A DNA stretch of 64,000 bases from Caldilineaceae bacterium (GTDB lineage Bacteria > Chloroflexota > Anaerolineae > Caldilineales > Caldilineaceae). Numbering within the stretch: the stretch's first letter is position 1; every line of letters starts with the position of its first letter. The stretch lies in the NCBI GenBank assembly GCA_022842065.1, contig JALHQH010000032.1, positions 1 to 64,000 on the forward strand, written 5' to 3'. This document shows, in pieces, positions 1-10,400 of the stretch. The notes under the pieces are model-generated. The model saw nothing but the letters and a program-made list of their open reading frames with translations, made no database searches and was not told the DNA's origin. The translations under genes were made by a program, and so were the position numbers.

Positions 1-171
1 CGGAAGTTTTGGGTGAGCTTGATTGGGTTGTTGTCGGTGGCGGGGCTGTATGCGGGGAGTGATATTGATGCGGCCAAGCTGGTGGATGCGATCCAGGTGA
101 TTGTGGGGGCGCTGGTGGCGAGTATTGCGGCGGAGGATGGGTTGGCGGCGATCGGCAGGGGGCGGGGGTGA
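1..171 (+). CDS. Holin-like small membrane protein, 3' end only
   Basis: Frame 1 is open from the first base to a TGA at 169-171 and gives 56 residues; the start lies outside the window. The visible part has one hydrophobic segment (around WVSLIGLLSVAGLYAG) followed by a second helix (VDAIQVIVGALVASIAA) and a short basic end. That size and layout resemble phage holins and small phage-derived membrane proteins, but I see no diagnostic motif. The stop codon is the first part of a long hairpin. Codons are strongly G-ending, as in the next three genes. Function is not established. Confidence 0.5.
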   Translation, partial: RKFWVSLIGLLSVAGLYAGSDIDAAKLVDAIQVIVGALVASIAAEDGLAAIGRGRG

Positions 172-247
172 CAGGAAGGACAAGATGACCTGATGACCGC
201 CGCGGCGAGACCGCGGCGGTCATCAGGTCATCTTGTCCTTCCTGTCA
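169..247 (+). terminator. 37-bp perfect inverted repeat at gene end
   Basis: The arms 169-205 and 211-247 are exact reverse complements over 37 bases, with a 5-base loop (CGAGA) at 206-210. The left arm begins on the TGA of the holin-like gene, and the next gene starts 31 bases after the right arm. There is no T-tract, so it is not a standard intrinsic terminator. It could be an RNase III-type processing or barrier hairpin, or a palindromic repeat element. Confidence 0.7.
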
Positions 248-278
248 TCTTGTCTGTTGCATGGAAGTGTAGGTCTAG

Positions 279-1409
279 ATGTTGCGAGTGTTGTTGATTG
301 CGCCGGATGTGGGGTTGGCGGCGGATGCGGAAATGGAGTTGATCAGCGGGGTGTACTTCGCGGTGACGCCGTTGCGGGGGGTGGTGACGCAGGAGCGGAT
401 TATCCGCGCCACGAGCCGGGATAAGTTTGATGTGATCCACCTGGCGGCGCATGGGAGTGCGGCGGGGATTGCGATCAGTAATGATGTGCTGAGCAAGGAG
501 CAGCTGGGGCAGATTGCCAAACAGGTGAATTGCGAGCTGGTCTTTTTGAATGCGTGTGACAGTGCGCAGACGGCGCAATATCTGGCGGACCGGGGGGTGC
601 CGCTGGTGGTGGCCAACACGAATGAGACACTGGATGCGGATGCGTTGCGGACGGCGGCTTATTTCTATAGCAATGTCGCTGAGTATGGCGGGGACTATCG
701 CAAGGCGTATGAGCGGGTGAATCCGCGGGATGGGACGTTGGCGCTGTTTGTAGGGGCGGGGTATGTGGACAAGCTGATCCAGCCGATTGTGGCGGCGATT
801 CAGCGGTTGACCGAAGGGCTTGAGCAATTGCGGCAGCAGATGGTGGGGGGGCAGAAGAATGTGATGCGGGTGTTGGCCGGCGCGGTGGCGGCGGTGCTGC
901 TGGTGAATGCTTTGGCGTTGTGGGCGATTGTGGGGGCGGCGACGGCCCAGGCGCAAAGCCCGGCTGAGTTGAGTAGGGCGATCAATGAGTTGCCGGGCGG
1001 GGCGCGGGCGGGGCTGATTGCCCAGTTGGTTGATGCGCCGGTTTCCCAGGAAACAGCTAGGCAATCGCCGATCGTGACGGCGGTGCCGGTGCCTGAGTCA
1101 CCGTTGCCGACGGTGAAGCCGACGAAGACGCAGGAAGATGAAGAAGAGGAAGAGGCGGAAGAGACGCGGATAGCGGAGGAGACTGGGATAGCGGAGGAGA
1201 CTGGGATAGCGGAAGAGACTGGGATAGCGGAAGAGACGCGGATTGAGGAGACGCGGATGGCGGAGGAGACGCCGATCCCAACGCAGACGCCGATCCCAAC
1301 CGAAACCGAAACGGAGACGTCGATGCCCAGTGCGACAAGCTCAGTGACGCCGACGCCGATCCCAACGGAAACGGAGACACCAATACCAACGGAGACGCAG
1401 TGTTGGTGA
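279..1409 (+). CDS. CHAT-like caspase-fold protease with membrane anchor
   Basis: The N-terminal ~170 residues look like a CHAT/caspase-like peptidase. HLAAHGS puts the probable catalytic His at residue 58, and VFLNACDSA puts the Cys at residue 93, the usual His-Cys dyad spacing of this family. A basic turn and a hydrophobic helix (about residues 205-230) follow, so the protein is probably membrane anchored. The last ~120 residues are low complexity: an acidic AEETGI repeat block and then a Thr/Pro/Glu tail. CHAT proteases often act as effectors cut loose or triggered by a sensor in defence or cell-death modules; here no sensor or gasdermin-like substrate is seen. The gene lies between phage-like genes. 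The ATG at 279 has no clear ribosome site. Confidence 0.65.
   Translation: MLRVLLIAPDVGLAADAEMELISGVYFAVTPLRGVVTQERIIRATSRDKFDVIHLAAHGSAAGIAISNDVLSKEQLGQIAKQVNCELVFLNACDSAQTAQYLADRGVPLVVANTNETLDADALRTAAYFYSNVAEYGGDYRKAYERVNPRDGTLALFVGAGYVDKLIQPIVAAIQRLTEGLEQLRQQMVGGQKNVMRVLAGAVAAVLLVNALALWAIVGAATAQAQSPAELSRAINELPGGARAGLIAQLVDAPVSQETARQSPIVTAVPVPESPLPTVKPTKTQEDEEEEEAEETRIAEETGIAEETGIAEETGIAEETRIEETRMAEETPIPTQTPIPTETETETSMPSATSSVTPTPIPTETETPIPTETQCW
1155..1278 (+). repeat. 18-bp coding tandem repeat (AEETGI)
   Basis: About six copies of an 18-base unit of the form GCGGARGAGACTGGGATA run in frame through the CHAT-like gene and encode AEETGI/AEETRI. One copy is 15 bases long. Because the unit is a multiple of three, changes in copy number would alter tail length without breaking the frame. 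Confidence 0.8.
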
Positions 1410-1469
1410 TGATTTTTATTGGGAAGATGTATCAGGCTATTTCGTTAAATGGGAATGGAAAGTGAGATC

Positions 1470-1751
1470 ATGCTAGGGAAACATAATGCAACGCAATTGG
1501 CGGCGGCGTTGGCCCTGGGGCGGGCGCAGCCGGCGGCGTGTTTGGTGGGGGTGCCGCTGGCGATCTGTCTGAATGGCAGCGTTAGCGGCTGGCAAGTGGC
1601 GGCGTTGCCCAAAGGGGCAAAGGCGACTACAGTTTATTATTTTGATCCGGCGTGGCAACCGTTGGCGGTGGCCCCAACGGGGGCAATCTGTTGCGCGGCG
1701 GCGATTGGCCGCGGCGCAACCGCGGCGAGTACTTGCGGTGTGTGTGAGTAA
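1470..1751 (+). CDS. Small Cys-containing hypothetical protein
   Basis: A 93-residue product if started at ATG 1470, which has GGAAAGTGAG just upstream; an in-frame ATG at 1449 has no ribosome site. It begins MLGKHNATQ, is Ala-rich, and has five Cys residues, including a C-terminal CGVC pair. A WQVAALPKG...YYFDPAWQP stretch suggests a small beta-rich fold. No family is recognised. It ends 14 bases before the beta-helix gene and shares its G-rich codon usage, so the two are probably co-transcribed. Confidence 0.5.
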   Translation: MLGKHNATQLAAALALGRAQPAACLVGVPLAICLNGSVSGWQVAALPKGAKATTVYYFDPAWQPLAVAPTGAICCAAAIGRGATAASTCGVCE

Positions 1752-1765
1752 AGGGAGTAGACCCA

Positions 1766-3418
1766 GTGAAAGCATCATGTATTGTGGTGGATAAGCCGAT
1801 TGCGGGGATCAATTTACCGTTTAACCGGTGTACGAAGTTGAGCGATGTATTGGCGGCGTTGGTGCCGGGGGCGGATGTGCATGCGGTGAGCGGGGTGTAT
1901 GACCCGCTCACCGAAAGTATTGTGATCACGCTGTCCAATGGCAGCAGCTTTAGCATTCCGGCGGCGTTGTTGCTGCCGGTGGTGGCGGATGGCACCACGA
2001 TTACGGGGAATGGGACCACGGGTAACCCGCTGGTGGGCTATGCGGTGGCCTATGATGGGGTGACGGGTGAGCTGACGATTACGCCGCCCGGTGGGGTGCC
2101 GATCATCGTGCCGGCACAGACGGCGACTGATGAGGCGGCGCTGGATAATGGCGGGTTGTTGGGTGCACCGGGGGATGAAGTGACAACGCAAGCGCTGTTG
2201 GATGCGATTGTGACCATGTTGCTGAATCTGCCGGATCCATTGCCGGTGGCGCAGATCACGCGCACGAGCAAGATGGGGCTACGGGCCACCTATAGCGCGG
2301 TGGGCAGCAGTAGCACGGATATGGCCACAACGATGACGTTGGCGTGGAGTGGGACGCCGCGGGCGGGGACCAGTGGGACGGCGACCTTTGCTGCGCCCAC
2401 GGCGCTGACCAGTGCGGTGACTTTCTCGGCACCCGGGCTGTATGATATTAGCCTGACGGTGACCGACACGAATGGCAACACGGGGACCGATACACAAACC
2501 ATTAACGTTGCCCGCGTGTTGGAAGTGGCGGGGGCGGATGGGGAGATCAACGATTATTTGGTGGATGTGTCGGCGGCGGTGGCGGCGATTAATGCGCAGG
2601 GGACACCGACCGCGGCGACCCCGTGGCAGATTGTGGTGGCGAATGATGTGGTTGACGGTGCGGCGGGGAATGTGGCGCTGCCGATCTACACGTCGATTGT
2701 AGGGGTGGGGATGCCCAAGTTGACGATCCCCAATGGGGCGCTGGACATTGTTTTGAACTCGGCGGATGTCTCGGTGAGTTTGTTGCAGGTGGATGCGTTG
2801 AGCGGGATTGTGATTCGGCAGGGGGCCAACAACACGCAGCTGCGCAATTTGAAGATCGTGTCGACCAATGCCGGTATCTCGCTGGTTGGGGGGACAGGGA
2901 TCAGCGGTCTATTGCTTGATTCAATCCAGATCGAGTCACAGAATACGGGGATTGGGTTAAGCGGCGTCACCAGCGGACGGATGACGAATGTACACGCCAC
3001 CTGCGTTAGCAATGGGGCGGGGGTCAACCGCTTGGGGATTAATTGGGGGGGTACACCCGATTGGGACATTGTGGATAGCACCTTCCGCGGGGGCGCGCAT
3101 ACCTTGCTGGTGGTGGGCAATAGCCAGGCGTATGGGATCTACTATAACAATACGCTGATGGCGGGTAGTGCTACGCGCTATTTCAATGTGGGGGTGTATG
3201 CAAATGCACTGGCGGCAGTGGTCTATACCTTTGATCCGGATGGGATTACGGCGTTTGATGGGGTGAATATGTTGTTGCGGAGCGCGGCGCCGGCGACGGG
3301 GTTGGTGTTGGGCGGTAACCCAGGCAACTATCGCTTGGTAGCCAGCGTGCTAATGGGGTCGATTGCTGGGGGGATAACGACGATAGCGGGGGGGAATAAT
3401 ACGCAGGTATTGGCGTAA
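1766..3418 (+). CDS. PKD and right-handed beta-helix structural protein
   Basis: A 550-residue protein starting at GTG 1766, with AAGGGAG about 9 bases upstream. There is no signal peptide. The N-terminal ~180 residues are Gly/Thr/Pro-rich and resemble phage structural or tail-associated proteins. Residues ~190-255 look like a PKD/Ig-type sandwich (TFSAPGLYDISLTVTDTNGN). Residues ~285-460 have the short repeating Ile/Val/Asn strands of a right-handed parallel beta-helix (for example LRNLKIVSTNAGISLVG). This architecture fits a fibre or surface adhesin of a phage-like particle. Its position after a holin-like gene supports that, but no capsid or terminase gene is in view. Confidence 0.5.
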   Translation: MKASCIVVDKPIAGINLPFNRCTKLSDVLAALVPGADVHAVSGVYDPLTESIVITLSNGSSFSIPAALLLPVVADGTTITGNGTTGNPLVGYAVAYDGVTGELTITPPGGVPIIVPAQTATDEAALDNGGLLGAPGDEVTTQALLDAIVTMLLNLPDPLPVAQITRTSKMGLRATYSAVGSSSTDMATTMTLAWSGTPRAGTSGTATFAAPTALTSAVTFSAPGLYDISLTVTDTNGNTGTDTQTINVARVLEVAGADGEINDYLVDVSAAVAAINAQGTPTAATPWQIVVANDVVDGAAGNVALPIYTSIVGVGMPKLTIPNGALDIVLNSADVSVSLLQVDALSGIVIRQGANNTQLRNLKIVSTNAGISLVGGTGISGLLLDSIQIESQNTGIGLSGVTSGRMTNVHATCVSNGAGVNRLGINWGGTPDWDIVDSTFRGGAHTLLVVGNSQAYGIYYNNTLMAGSATRYFNVGVYANALAAVVYTFDPDGITAFDGVNMLLRSAAPATGLVLGGNPGNYRLVASVLMGSIAGGITTIAGGNNTQVLA

Positions 3419-3677
3419 TTCGTAACGCTTGACTGGTAGGTGATTTTGGATTGTTGTAGGGACATTGATTACCGTTGATTGATAAGGTGGGGGTGGTGAG
3501 TGGTAGTACAGAATTCATTATACATCTGCCAGACAAAGTCTTGCTGAAGCCGGCTGCGGTTTCGGCTCATTGCATGACAAAATTGAATTTGCCGCAGGAT
3601 CTATCGTAGGAGGCACCTGCACAAAAATCGTACTTGCTCTTAGCATTTCCTGTGCTATTACTAGCTTATCCGGAACG

Positions 3678-3750
3678 TTTGCAGTGCGGTTTTACTGCCT
3701 TGTGCCTAAGAGGCAACCGGCTACAAGCGGGCCGGATTTTTTATTGGGCG
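3678..3750 (+). repeat. Dispersed structured element, copy 1
   Basis: A 73-base element that matches 53242-53316 (copy 2). It can fold into three consecutive hairpins: GCGGT-TTT-ACTGC, GCCT-AAG-AGGC, and CCGGC...GCCGG followed by ATTTTTTAT. Hairpins 1 and 3 differ between the two copies by paired changes that keep base pairing (T-A to C-G in the first, CCGG/CCGG to CCGA/TCGG in the third). The final hairpin plus T-tract would act as an intrinsic terminator on the plus strand. No known riboswitch family is recognised. Confidence 0.6.
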
Positions 3751-4102
3751 CGTTGAGAGTGATTGCTTGCATCAAGCAGTTAGTCGGTTTTGGCAAGCAG
3801 CGTGATGAGCGGATCATGGCATTCAAGTCGGCCGGCACGTAAATTGGCCCAATTGACGGCCCGGCTTTGGTGTACTGGAAAGTATAGGTGTTGGCCTAAT
3901 GGATGTCTGATACCGGCCAAGGCACAGAAGCAGGGACGGCAAAGGTAAAGCTTTTTCTATCGGTAACAACAACAGTGGCGTTTGTCGGGATACGTAGTTT
4001 TGTCTTAATCATATAAACTTTCGTTGAAATTGGCGTAAGCATAATAGTGGGATAGAAAATATACAAGCTATGGCACAAATAAAACTGAGCAGATAGGCGC
4101 AA
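3692..4102 (-). pseudogene. Decayed reading frame with one in-frame stop
   Basis: The minus strand reads through in one frame from an ATG at 4102 to TAA at 3692-3694, broken by a single TAG at 3896-3898. Protein-like sequence lies on both sides of the stop: before it KSFTFAVPASVPWPV, after it YTFQYTKAGPSIGPIYV. It could be a remnant of a beta-rich protein. The last ~20 codons overlap the dispersed element. No family is recognised. Confidence 0.3.
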
Positions 4103-4136
4103 TTAGCAATTGAGTGAAAAATTCTAAAAAAACCTA

Positions 4137-4165
4137 TTGACAAACTATGAATTATAAAGTAAAAT
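4137..4165 (+). promoter_or_regulatory. Strong sigma-70-type promoter for the Tc BC gene
   Basis: TTGACA at 4137-4142, a 17-base spacer, and TAAAAT at 4160-4165 (one mismatch to TATAAT) in an AT-rich region. Transcription would begin near 4172 and leave an untranslated leader of about 250 bases before the start codon at 4420. Confidence 0.6.
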
Positions 4166-4419
4166 TCACATACTTTATCCCTTCTGTTTTCCAAATTTCA
4201 CTTTTTAAAGCTGGTTTGCTCGTCCCCCAACATCAGACTTGTGGAAGTGGTAACACCTCTCCTGTTGCGGGTTTTTCTCCATTTTTTACTTCGATACTTT
4301 TGTGCTTTCCTGTGATTGATCATCCAGGTATGATGTTTGTCCGACTAGCTTATTCGCCTGAATGATAACATGGTGCGTTGCGGCATTGACTTGGTTGCGG
4401 CCTTGCTATGGAGGTGTCC

Positions 4420-7400
4420 ATGTTTGCGAATCGCAGTTCCCAAACCGACAACGGGGGCAGTGGTCAAAACGCTAAGCGTGATCAACCCCAAGAGCAGACA
4501 GGGGCGTTACAGCCACCTAGTCTCTCTCTACCCAAAGGTGGCGGTGCCGTCCGTGGCATGGGTGAGAAGTTTGCCGCCAACCCGGTGACCGGCACTGGCT
4601 CGATGACGGTGCCGATTGCCACCAGCCCCGGCCGGTCGGGTTTTGGGCCGCAACTTGCCCTTTCCTACGACTCGGGCGCGGGGAATGGTCCCTTTGGCTT
4701 GGGCTGGAATCTCTCGCTGCCGGCCATTACGCGTAAGACGGACAAGGGTCTGCCGCAGTACCGCGACGCTGAGGAGTCCGATGTCTTCATCTTATCTGGT
4801 GCCGAGGATTTGGTGCCAGTCTATCGAGAGGATCCTGATGGTTCTTGGGTCACCAGCCATGTGGGGTATCATCAGAATCCTAACGAGTTCTGGGTGCGCG
4901 ATAACAAAGAGCGTCTTGTCATTCACGAAGATGAGCGGGACGGATATCTAGTCCGTCGTTATTGCCCGCGGATCGAGGGGTTGTTTGCCCGCATCGAGCG
5001 CTGGACTAGTACAACAACCGGCGAAATTCATTGGCGCTCGATCAGTAAGGACAACATCACCACCCTGTATGGCAAAGACAATAAATCACGTATCTTCGAC
5101 CCGGCCGAAGTTAACCTTGCCACACCAGCAGCAACAACGCCAACCCGCATCTTCAGTTGGCTCATCTGCGAGAGCTACGACGATAAGGGCAACGCCATCG
5201 TCTACGACTATGTAGAAGAGAACGACGATAAGGTCGATCTTGCCCAGGCCAATGAGCGCAATCGGGTGCGTACGGCCAACCGCTACCTGAAGCGCATCAA
5301 GTACGGGAACCGCGTTTCACGCCTCGTCCAACCGGATTTGGCGACGGCAGAGTGGATGTTCGAAGTGGTCTTCGACTATGACGAAGCGCATATCGAAGAG
5401 GTGGCTCTGGATCCCGACCGACCGGAGGCTGAACAGCATCGCTTGGTTCGAGCGTCAGCAGCCGCGGGACAGCCGTGGTCCCCTCGCCCCGACCCCTTCT
5501 CATCCTATCGCGCCGGCTTCGAGGTGCGCACCTATCGCCTCTGCCAGCGGGTGCTGATGTTTCATCACATCCCAAATCTTCCCACGGGTGAGGCGGGTTA
5601 TGATGGCCTGGTGCGTTCGACCGACTTCACCTATGGCTATGAGGTCGAGCCGCAAGCCGCCGCCAATCCTGTTTACTCCAAGCTGCTTTCGGTGACGCAG
5701 ACCGGCTACAAACGCAACGATGACAGTTACATCAGCAAGTCGCTGCCACCGCTTGAATTCACCTATAGCGAAGCGCAGTTGCAGACCAAAGTCTATTCTG
5801 TGGACGCTGCCAGCCTGGAGAATCTGCCGGTCGGGTTGGATGGTGCAGCCTACCAGTGGACCGACCTACACGGTGAAGGTATCCCCGGCATTCTGACCGA
5901 GCAGGGCGGCGCCTGGTTTTACAAACGCAATCTCAGCCCAATCAACAGCCACGGCGCCAACGGTAAATCCCATCTGGAGGCCAAGTTTGCCCCCGTCGAG
6001 TTGGTGGCGTTGAAGCCCAACCTGGCGCTGGGCAACGGCGCGCAGTTGATGGATCTGGCCGGCGACGGTCAGCCCGATTTGGTGGTGATGGATGGTCCGC
6101 TGCCCGGCTTCTATGAACATGATCTGGCCGAAGGCTGGAACGCGTTCCGCCCCTTTACGGCGCGGCTCAATCGTGATACCCGCGACCCGAATCTGAAGTT
6201 TGTCGATCTGGATGGTGATGGCCACGCCGATGTACTCATCACAGAGGATCAAGCCTTTGTCTGGCACCCTTCACTGGGCGAGGCCGGTTTCGGCCCGGCG
6301 CAGCGTGTCCAGCAGACGCTCGATGAAGAAAAAGGTCCCCGTTTGGTCTTTGCCGACGGTGAACAAGCGATCTACCTGGCGGACCTCTCCGGCGACGGCT
6401 TGACCGACCTGGTGCGCATCCGCAACGGCGAGGTCTGCTATTGGCCCAACCTGGGCTATGGCCGCTTTGGCGCCAAGGTGACCATGGACAACGCGCCCTG
6501 CTTCGATATGTTTGATCAATTCAACCAGCAGCGCATCCGCCTGGCTGACATTGATGGCTCCGGTACAACCGATATCATCTATTTGCACGGCAAAGGGGTG
6601 CGCATCTACTTCAACCAATCGGGCAACCGTTGGTCGGCGGCGCAGACGATTCCCTTCCCCGCCATCGACAATCTGGCCGCGGTGCAGGCGGTGGACCTGT
6701 TGGCTGACGGCACGGCCTGTCTGGTCTGGTCATCGCCGCTGCCGGGCGCGGTGCGCCGCCCCATGCACTACGTCAAACTGATGGGGGAAGAGAAGCCGCA
6801 CCTGCTGGTCAAGACCGTGAATAACCTGGGCGCGGAGACGGTTGTGCAGTACGCACCCTCGACCCGCTTCTATCTGGCGGACAAAGTTGCGGGCAAGCCG
6901 TGGATCACCCGGTTACCCTTCCCGGTGCATGTGGTCGAACGCGTCGAGAGCTACGACCGCGTCAGCGGCAACCGCTTTGTCACCCGCTACGCCTATCACC
7001 ACGGCTATTTCGATGGTGAAGAGCGCGAGTTCCGCGGCTTTGGCATGGTGGAGCAGTGGGACACTGAGGAGATTGGCACGGTTGCGCCTGGCCAGCAGAG
7101 TTCGGCAGCCACCAATCTGGATGCGGCCTCCTATGTGCCACCGGTTCTGACACGCACTTGGTTCCACACTGGCATTTATCTAGACCGAGAACACATTTCG
7201 CGGCAATTTGAGAACGACTATTACCGTGAGCCAGGTCTGAACGATCCGGCGTTTAAGTCGTTACTTCTGCCGGATACACTCTTGCCTGCCAGCCTGACCC
7301 TGGCAGAGGAACGCGAAGCTTGCCGCGCCCTCAAAGGTGCAATGTTGCGCCAGGAGGTCTATGCGCTGGATGGCGTTGGGCAAACAGGGGCTTACCCCTT

Positions 7401-10400
7401 TGGACAGCCCTACACCGTCGCTGAGCAGAACTTTGCCATTCGTCACCTGCAACCACAAGGTGACAACCGCCACGCCGTCTTTTTTACCCACCCCAACGAG
7501 GTGCTCACTTATCACTATGAGCGCAACGCTACGGATCCGCGGATTCAACATGCCCTGACGCTGGAGGTGGACAAGTTCGGCAATGTCCTCAAGTCCGCCG
7601 CCATTGGCTATGGGCGACGCCAGCCCGACCTGAGTTTGTCCCCTGCAGACCAGGCCAGGCAGGTGCAGATTCTGATCACCTATACCGAAAATCGCGTCAC
7701 GAAGGACCACGACACGGACAACGCTGCAATTGACCAGGATAATGACTACCGCACTCCACTCCCATGCGAGTCGCGCACCTACGAGCTGACCGGCGTCATT
7801 GAATGGCAAGCCGACTATCCCACAGCTCTTGAAAAGTACTTTCGCCCTAAAGGTCGCGCCCGCTTCACGCTCGACGAAATCCGTGACACGGGCGCGACTG
7901 CTATTCCCATCGACTATGAGCAGGACCTCACCCCCAGGCGGATCGAGAAGCGCCTGATCGAGCATGTGCGCACCTACTACCGCCGCAACAACCTGAGTGG
8001 GTCTTTACCGCTCGGCGAGCTGCAGTCACTGGCGCTGCCCTTCGAGAGCTACAAGCTTGCTTTCACGCCGGGACTGGTCTCGGAGGTCTACGGGCTTCGC
8101 GCCACGGACGCCATGCTTGCGAATGAAGGCCGCTACGTCCACACCGAGGATGACACGAACTGGTGGATACCTTCTGGACGTGTCTTCTTTTCGCCCATTG
8201 ACGACACCGCTGCCCAGGAGATGGCCTACGCGCGGCAACACTTCTTCCTGCCGCACCGCTACCGCGACCCGTTCCACACGAATACAGTCAGCACCGAGAG
8301 CTTCGTCGCCTACGACACGTACGATCTCTTGGTTCACGAAACCATGGACGTGCTGGGCAACCGGGTTACGATTGGTGAGAGAGCTTGGGTTCTCCCGGAC
8401 GGCACTCAGTTGCCTGAGAAACGGCGCAATGATTATCGCGTCCTGCAGCCGGCGCTGGTCATGGACCCCAACCGCAACTGCTCCGAAGTAGCCTTCGACG
8501 CCTTGGGGATGGTTGTCGGCAGCGCGGTGATGGGGAAGCCGGAAGAGAACCCCAGGCATGGCGATCAGTTGAACGCCACATTCCGCGCTGACCTCACCCA
8601 AGACGAGATCGACCAGTTCCTGGCGAATCCCAAGGGGCCAATGGCGACGACGCTGCTCGCCGACGCCACCACCCGCGTCGTCTACGACCTGACGGCCTAC
8701 TGGCGTGAGCCTGATCCGGCGAAGAAGCCACCCGCTGTTGCCGCCACGCTTGCCCGTGAGACTCATGTGCGCGACCTCCAGGCGGATCAGCAGACCAAGA
8801 TACAGGTGAGCCTTTCCTACTCCGACGGCTTTGGCCGCGTGCTCCAGCAGAAGGTGCAGGCTGAGCCGGGGCCTGTGCCGCAGCGCCACCCTGATGGCAC
8901 GATTGTTGTGGTGGGGGACAACGGTCAGCCGGTGATGAGCGACGGCGAGGTCAGCCCGCGTTGGGTGGGCAGCGGTTGGACCCTCTTCAACAACAAGGGC
9001 AAGCCGGTCCGCCAGTTTGAACCCTTTTTCAGCGATACCCACAAGCTCGACCACGACGTGCGCATCGGCGTCAGCCCTTGGCTTTTCTACGACCCGGTCG
9101 GGCGCGTGGTCGCCACCCTGCACCCCAACCACACCTGGGAGAAGGTTGTCTTCGACCCCTGGCAGCAGACCACCTCCGATGTCAACGATACCGTCACCAC
9201 CATTCCCAGTGCAGATGACGATGTAAAGGGCTTCTTCCTCAACCCGGACAAGACCCCACGTCTACCTGTTGGCGAATATCAGCCTACCTGGCACGAATTG
9301 CGTACGGATCCCGCCTATGCCGCCGAATTTGCCGTGCGCTATCCCAACGCCGACGATCGGGCGCATGAAACTGTGGCGGCAACCAAAGCGGTGGACCATG
9401 CTAACACGCCAACCATCGCCCACTTTGACGCCCTGGGTCGCCCTTTCCTGACGATTGCCGACAATGGTAATGGTGCGGCGGGTCTATATGAAACGCGGGT
9501 GGAATTGGACATCGAGGGCAACCAGAGATCGGTGACCGATGCCCGTGGGCGGATTGTGATGCAGTACGCTTACGACATGCTGGGCAACCGCGTTCACCAG
9601 GCCAGTATGGAAGCGGGCGAGCGCTGGATGCTCAATGATGTCAGCGGCAAGCCGATTCGGGCCTGGGACAGCCGTCGCTTTATCCGGCGCATGAGCTATG
9701 ACCAGCTGCGCCGCCCACTCGGCCTCTTTGTCAGCGCGGATGGCGCACCCGAATTCCAGGCGCAGAAGACTGAGTATGGGGAGAGCAAGCCTGGCGATCC
9801 CAAAGTAACCAACCACCTGGGCCGGGTCTGGAAGGTGTACGACGGCGCCGGCAGCGTGACTAGCGAAGAGTATGACTTCAAAGGCAACTTGCTGAGCAGC
9901 ACGCGCCGCTTGTTGCTGGACTACAAGAATCAGGTCAACTGGCTGGCAGCGCCTGCCGTCAATGACGAAGACTATCCGAGCCGTACCGACTATGATGCCC
10001 TCAACCGCCCGCGCACGGTCATGACGCCGGATCGCAGCGTCTATCGGCCTACCTTCAATGAAGCCAACCTGCTCGACAAGGTCGACGTGAATCTGCGCGC
10101 TACACGCGATGGTAACGACCAGCCGCTATGGACCCCATTTGTCAAAAACATCGACTACGACGCCAAGGGCCAGCGCCTCCTTATCGCCTATGGCAGTGGC
10201 GCAGCGGCAGATCGACAGGGGATCACTACCACCTATGCCTATGACCCGCTCACCTTGCGCCTGCACCGCCTGCAGACGACGCGCCCGGCCGGGCTGAATG
10301 GCACAATCTCACAACTCTTTGTCGATCCAGCCATTGTGCAAGATCTGCACTACACCTACGACCCGGTCGGCAACATCACGCGTATCGAAGACGCAGCTCT

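Larger units (their letters stand above)
3419..4136. other. Intergenic region between beta-helix gene and Tc locus
   Basis: No convincing intact gene is present. The stretch holds one copy of a dispersed structured element (3678-3750), a decayed minus-strand reading frame (3692-4102), and an AT-rich run into the promoter at 4137. The plus-strand frame 3570-3842 is not credible because it runs through the repeat element and has no ribosome site. Confidence 0.6.

Noticed and set aside
228..1064. 278-residue minus-strand frame opposite the CHAT-like gene
   Set aside because: It is Arg/His/Pro-rich with no motif, mirrors G-rich codons of the real gene, and has no ribosome site.
1..3418. Prophage
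   Set aside because: Only holin-like and fibre-like features are seen; no capsid, terminase, portal, integrase or attachment site.
3570..3842. 90-residue plus-strand frame upstream of the Tc promoter
   Set aside because: It runs through the dispersed structured element, lacks a ribosome site and has no domain.
3733..3900. Second copy of the mcrC 3' end next to the dispersed element
   Set aside because: The similarity to 53301-53400 stops at the element; the minus-strand reading here does not resemble McrC.
8026..9132. 368-residue minus-strand frame inside the TcB-TcC gene
   Set aside because: It is a shadow of the Rhs coding frame and has no recognisable features.
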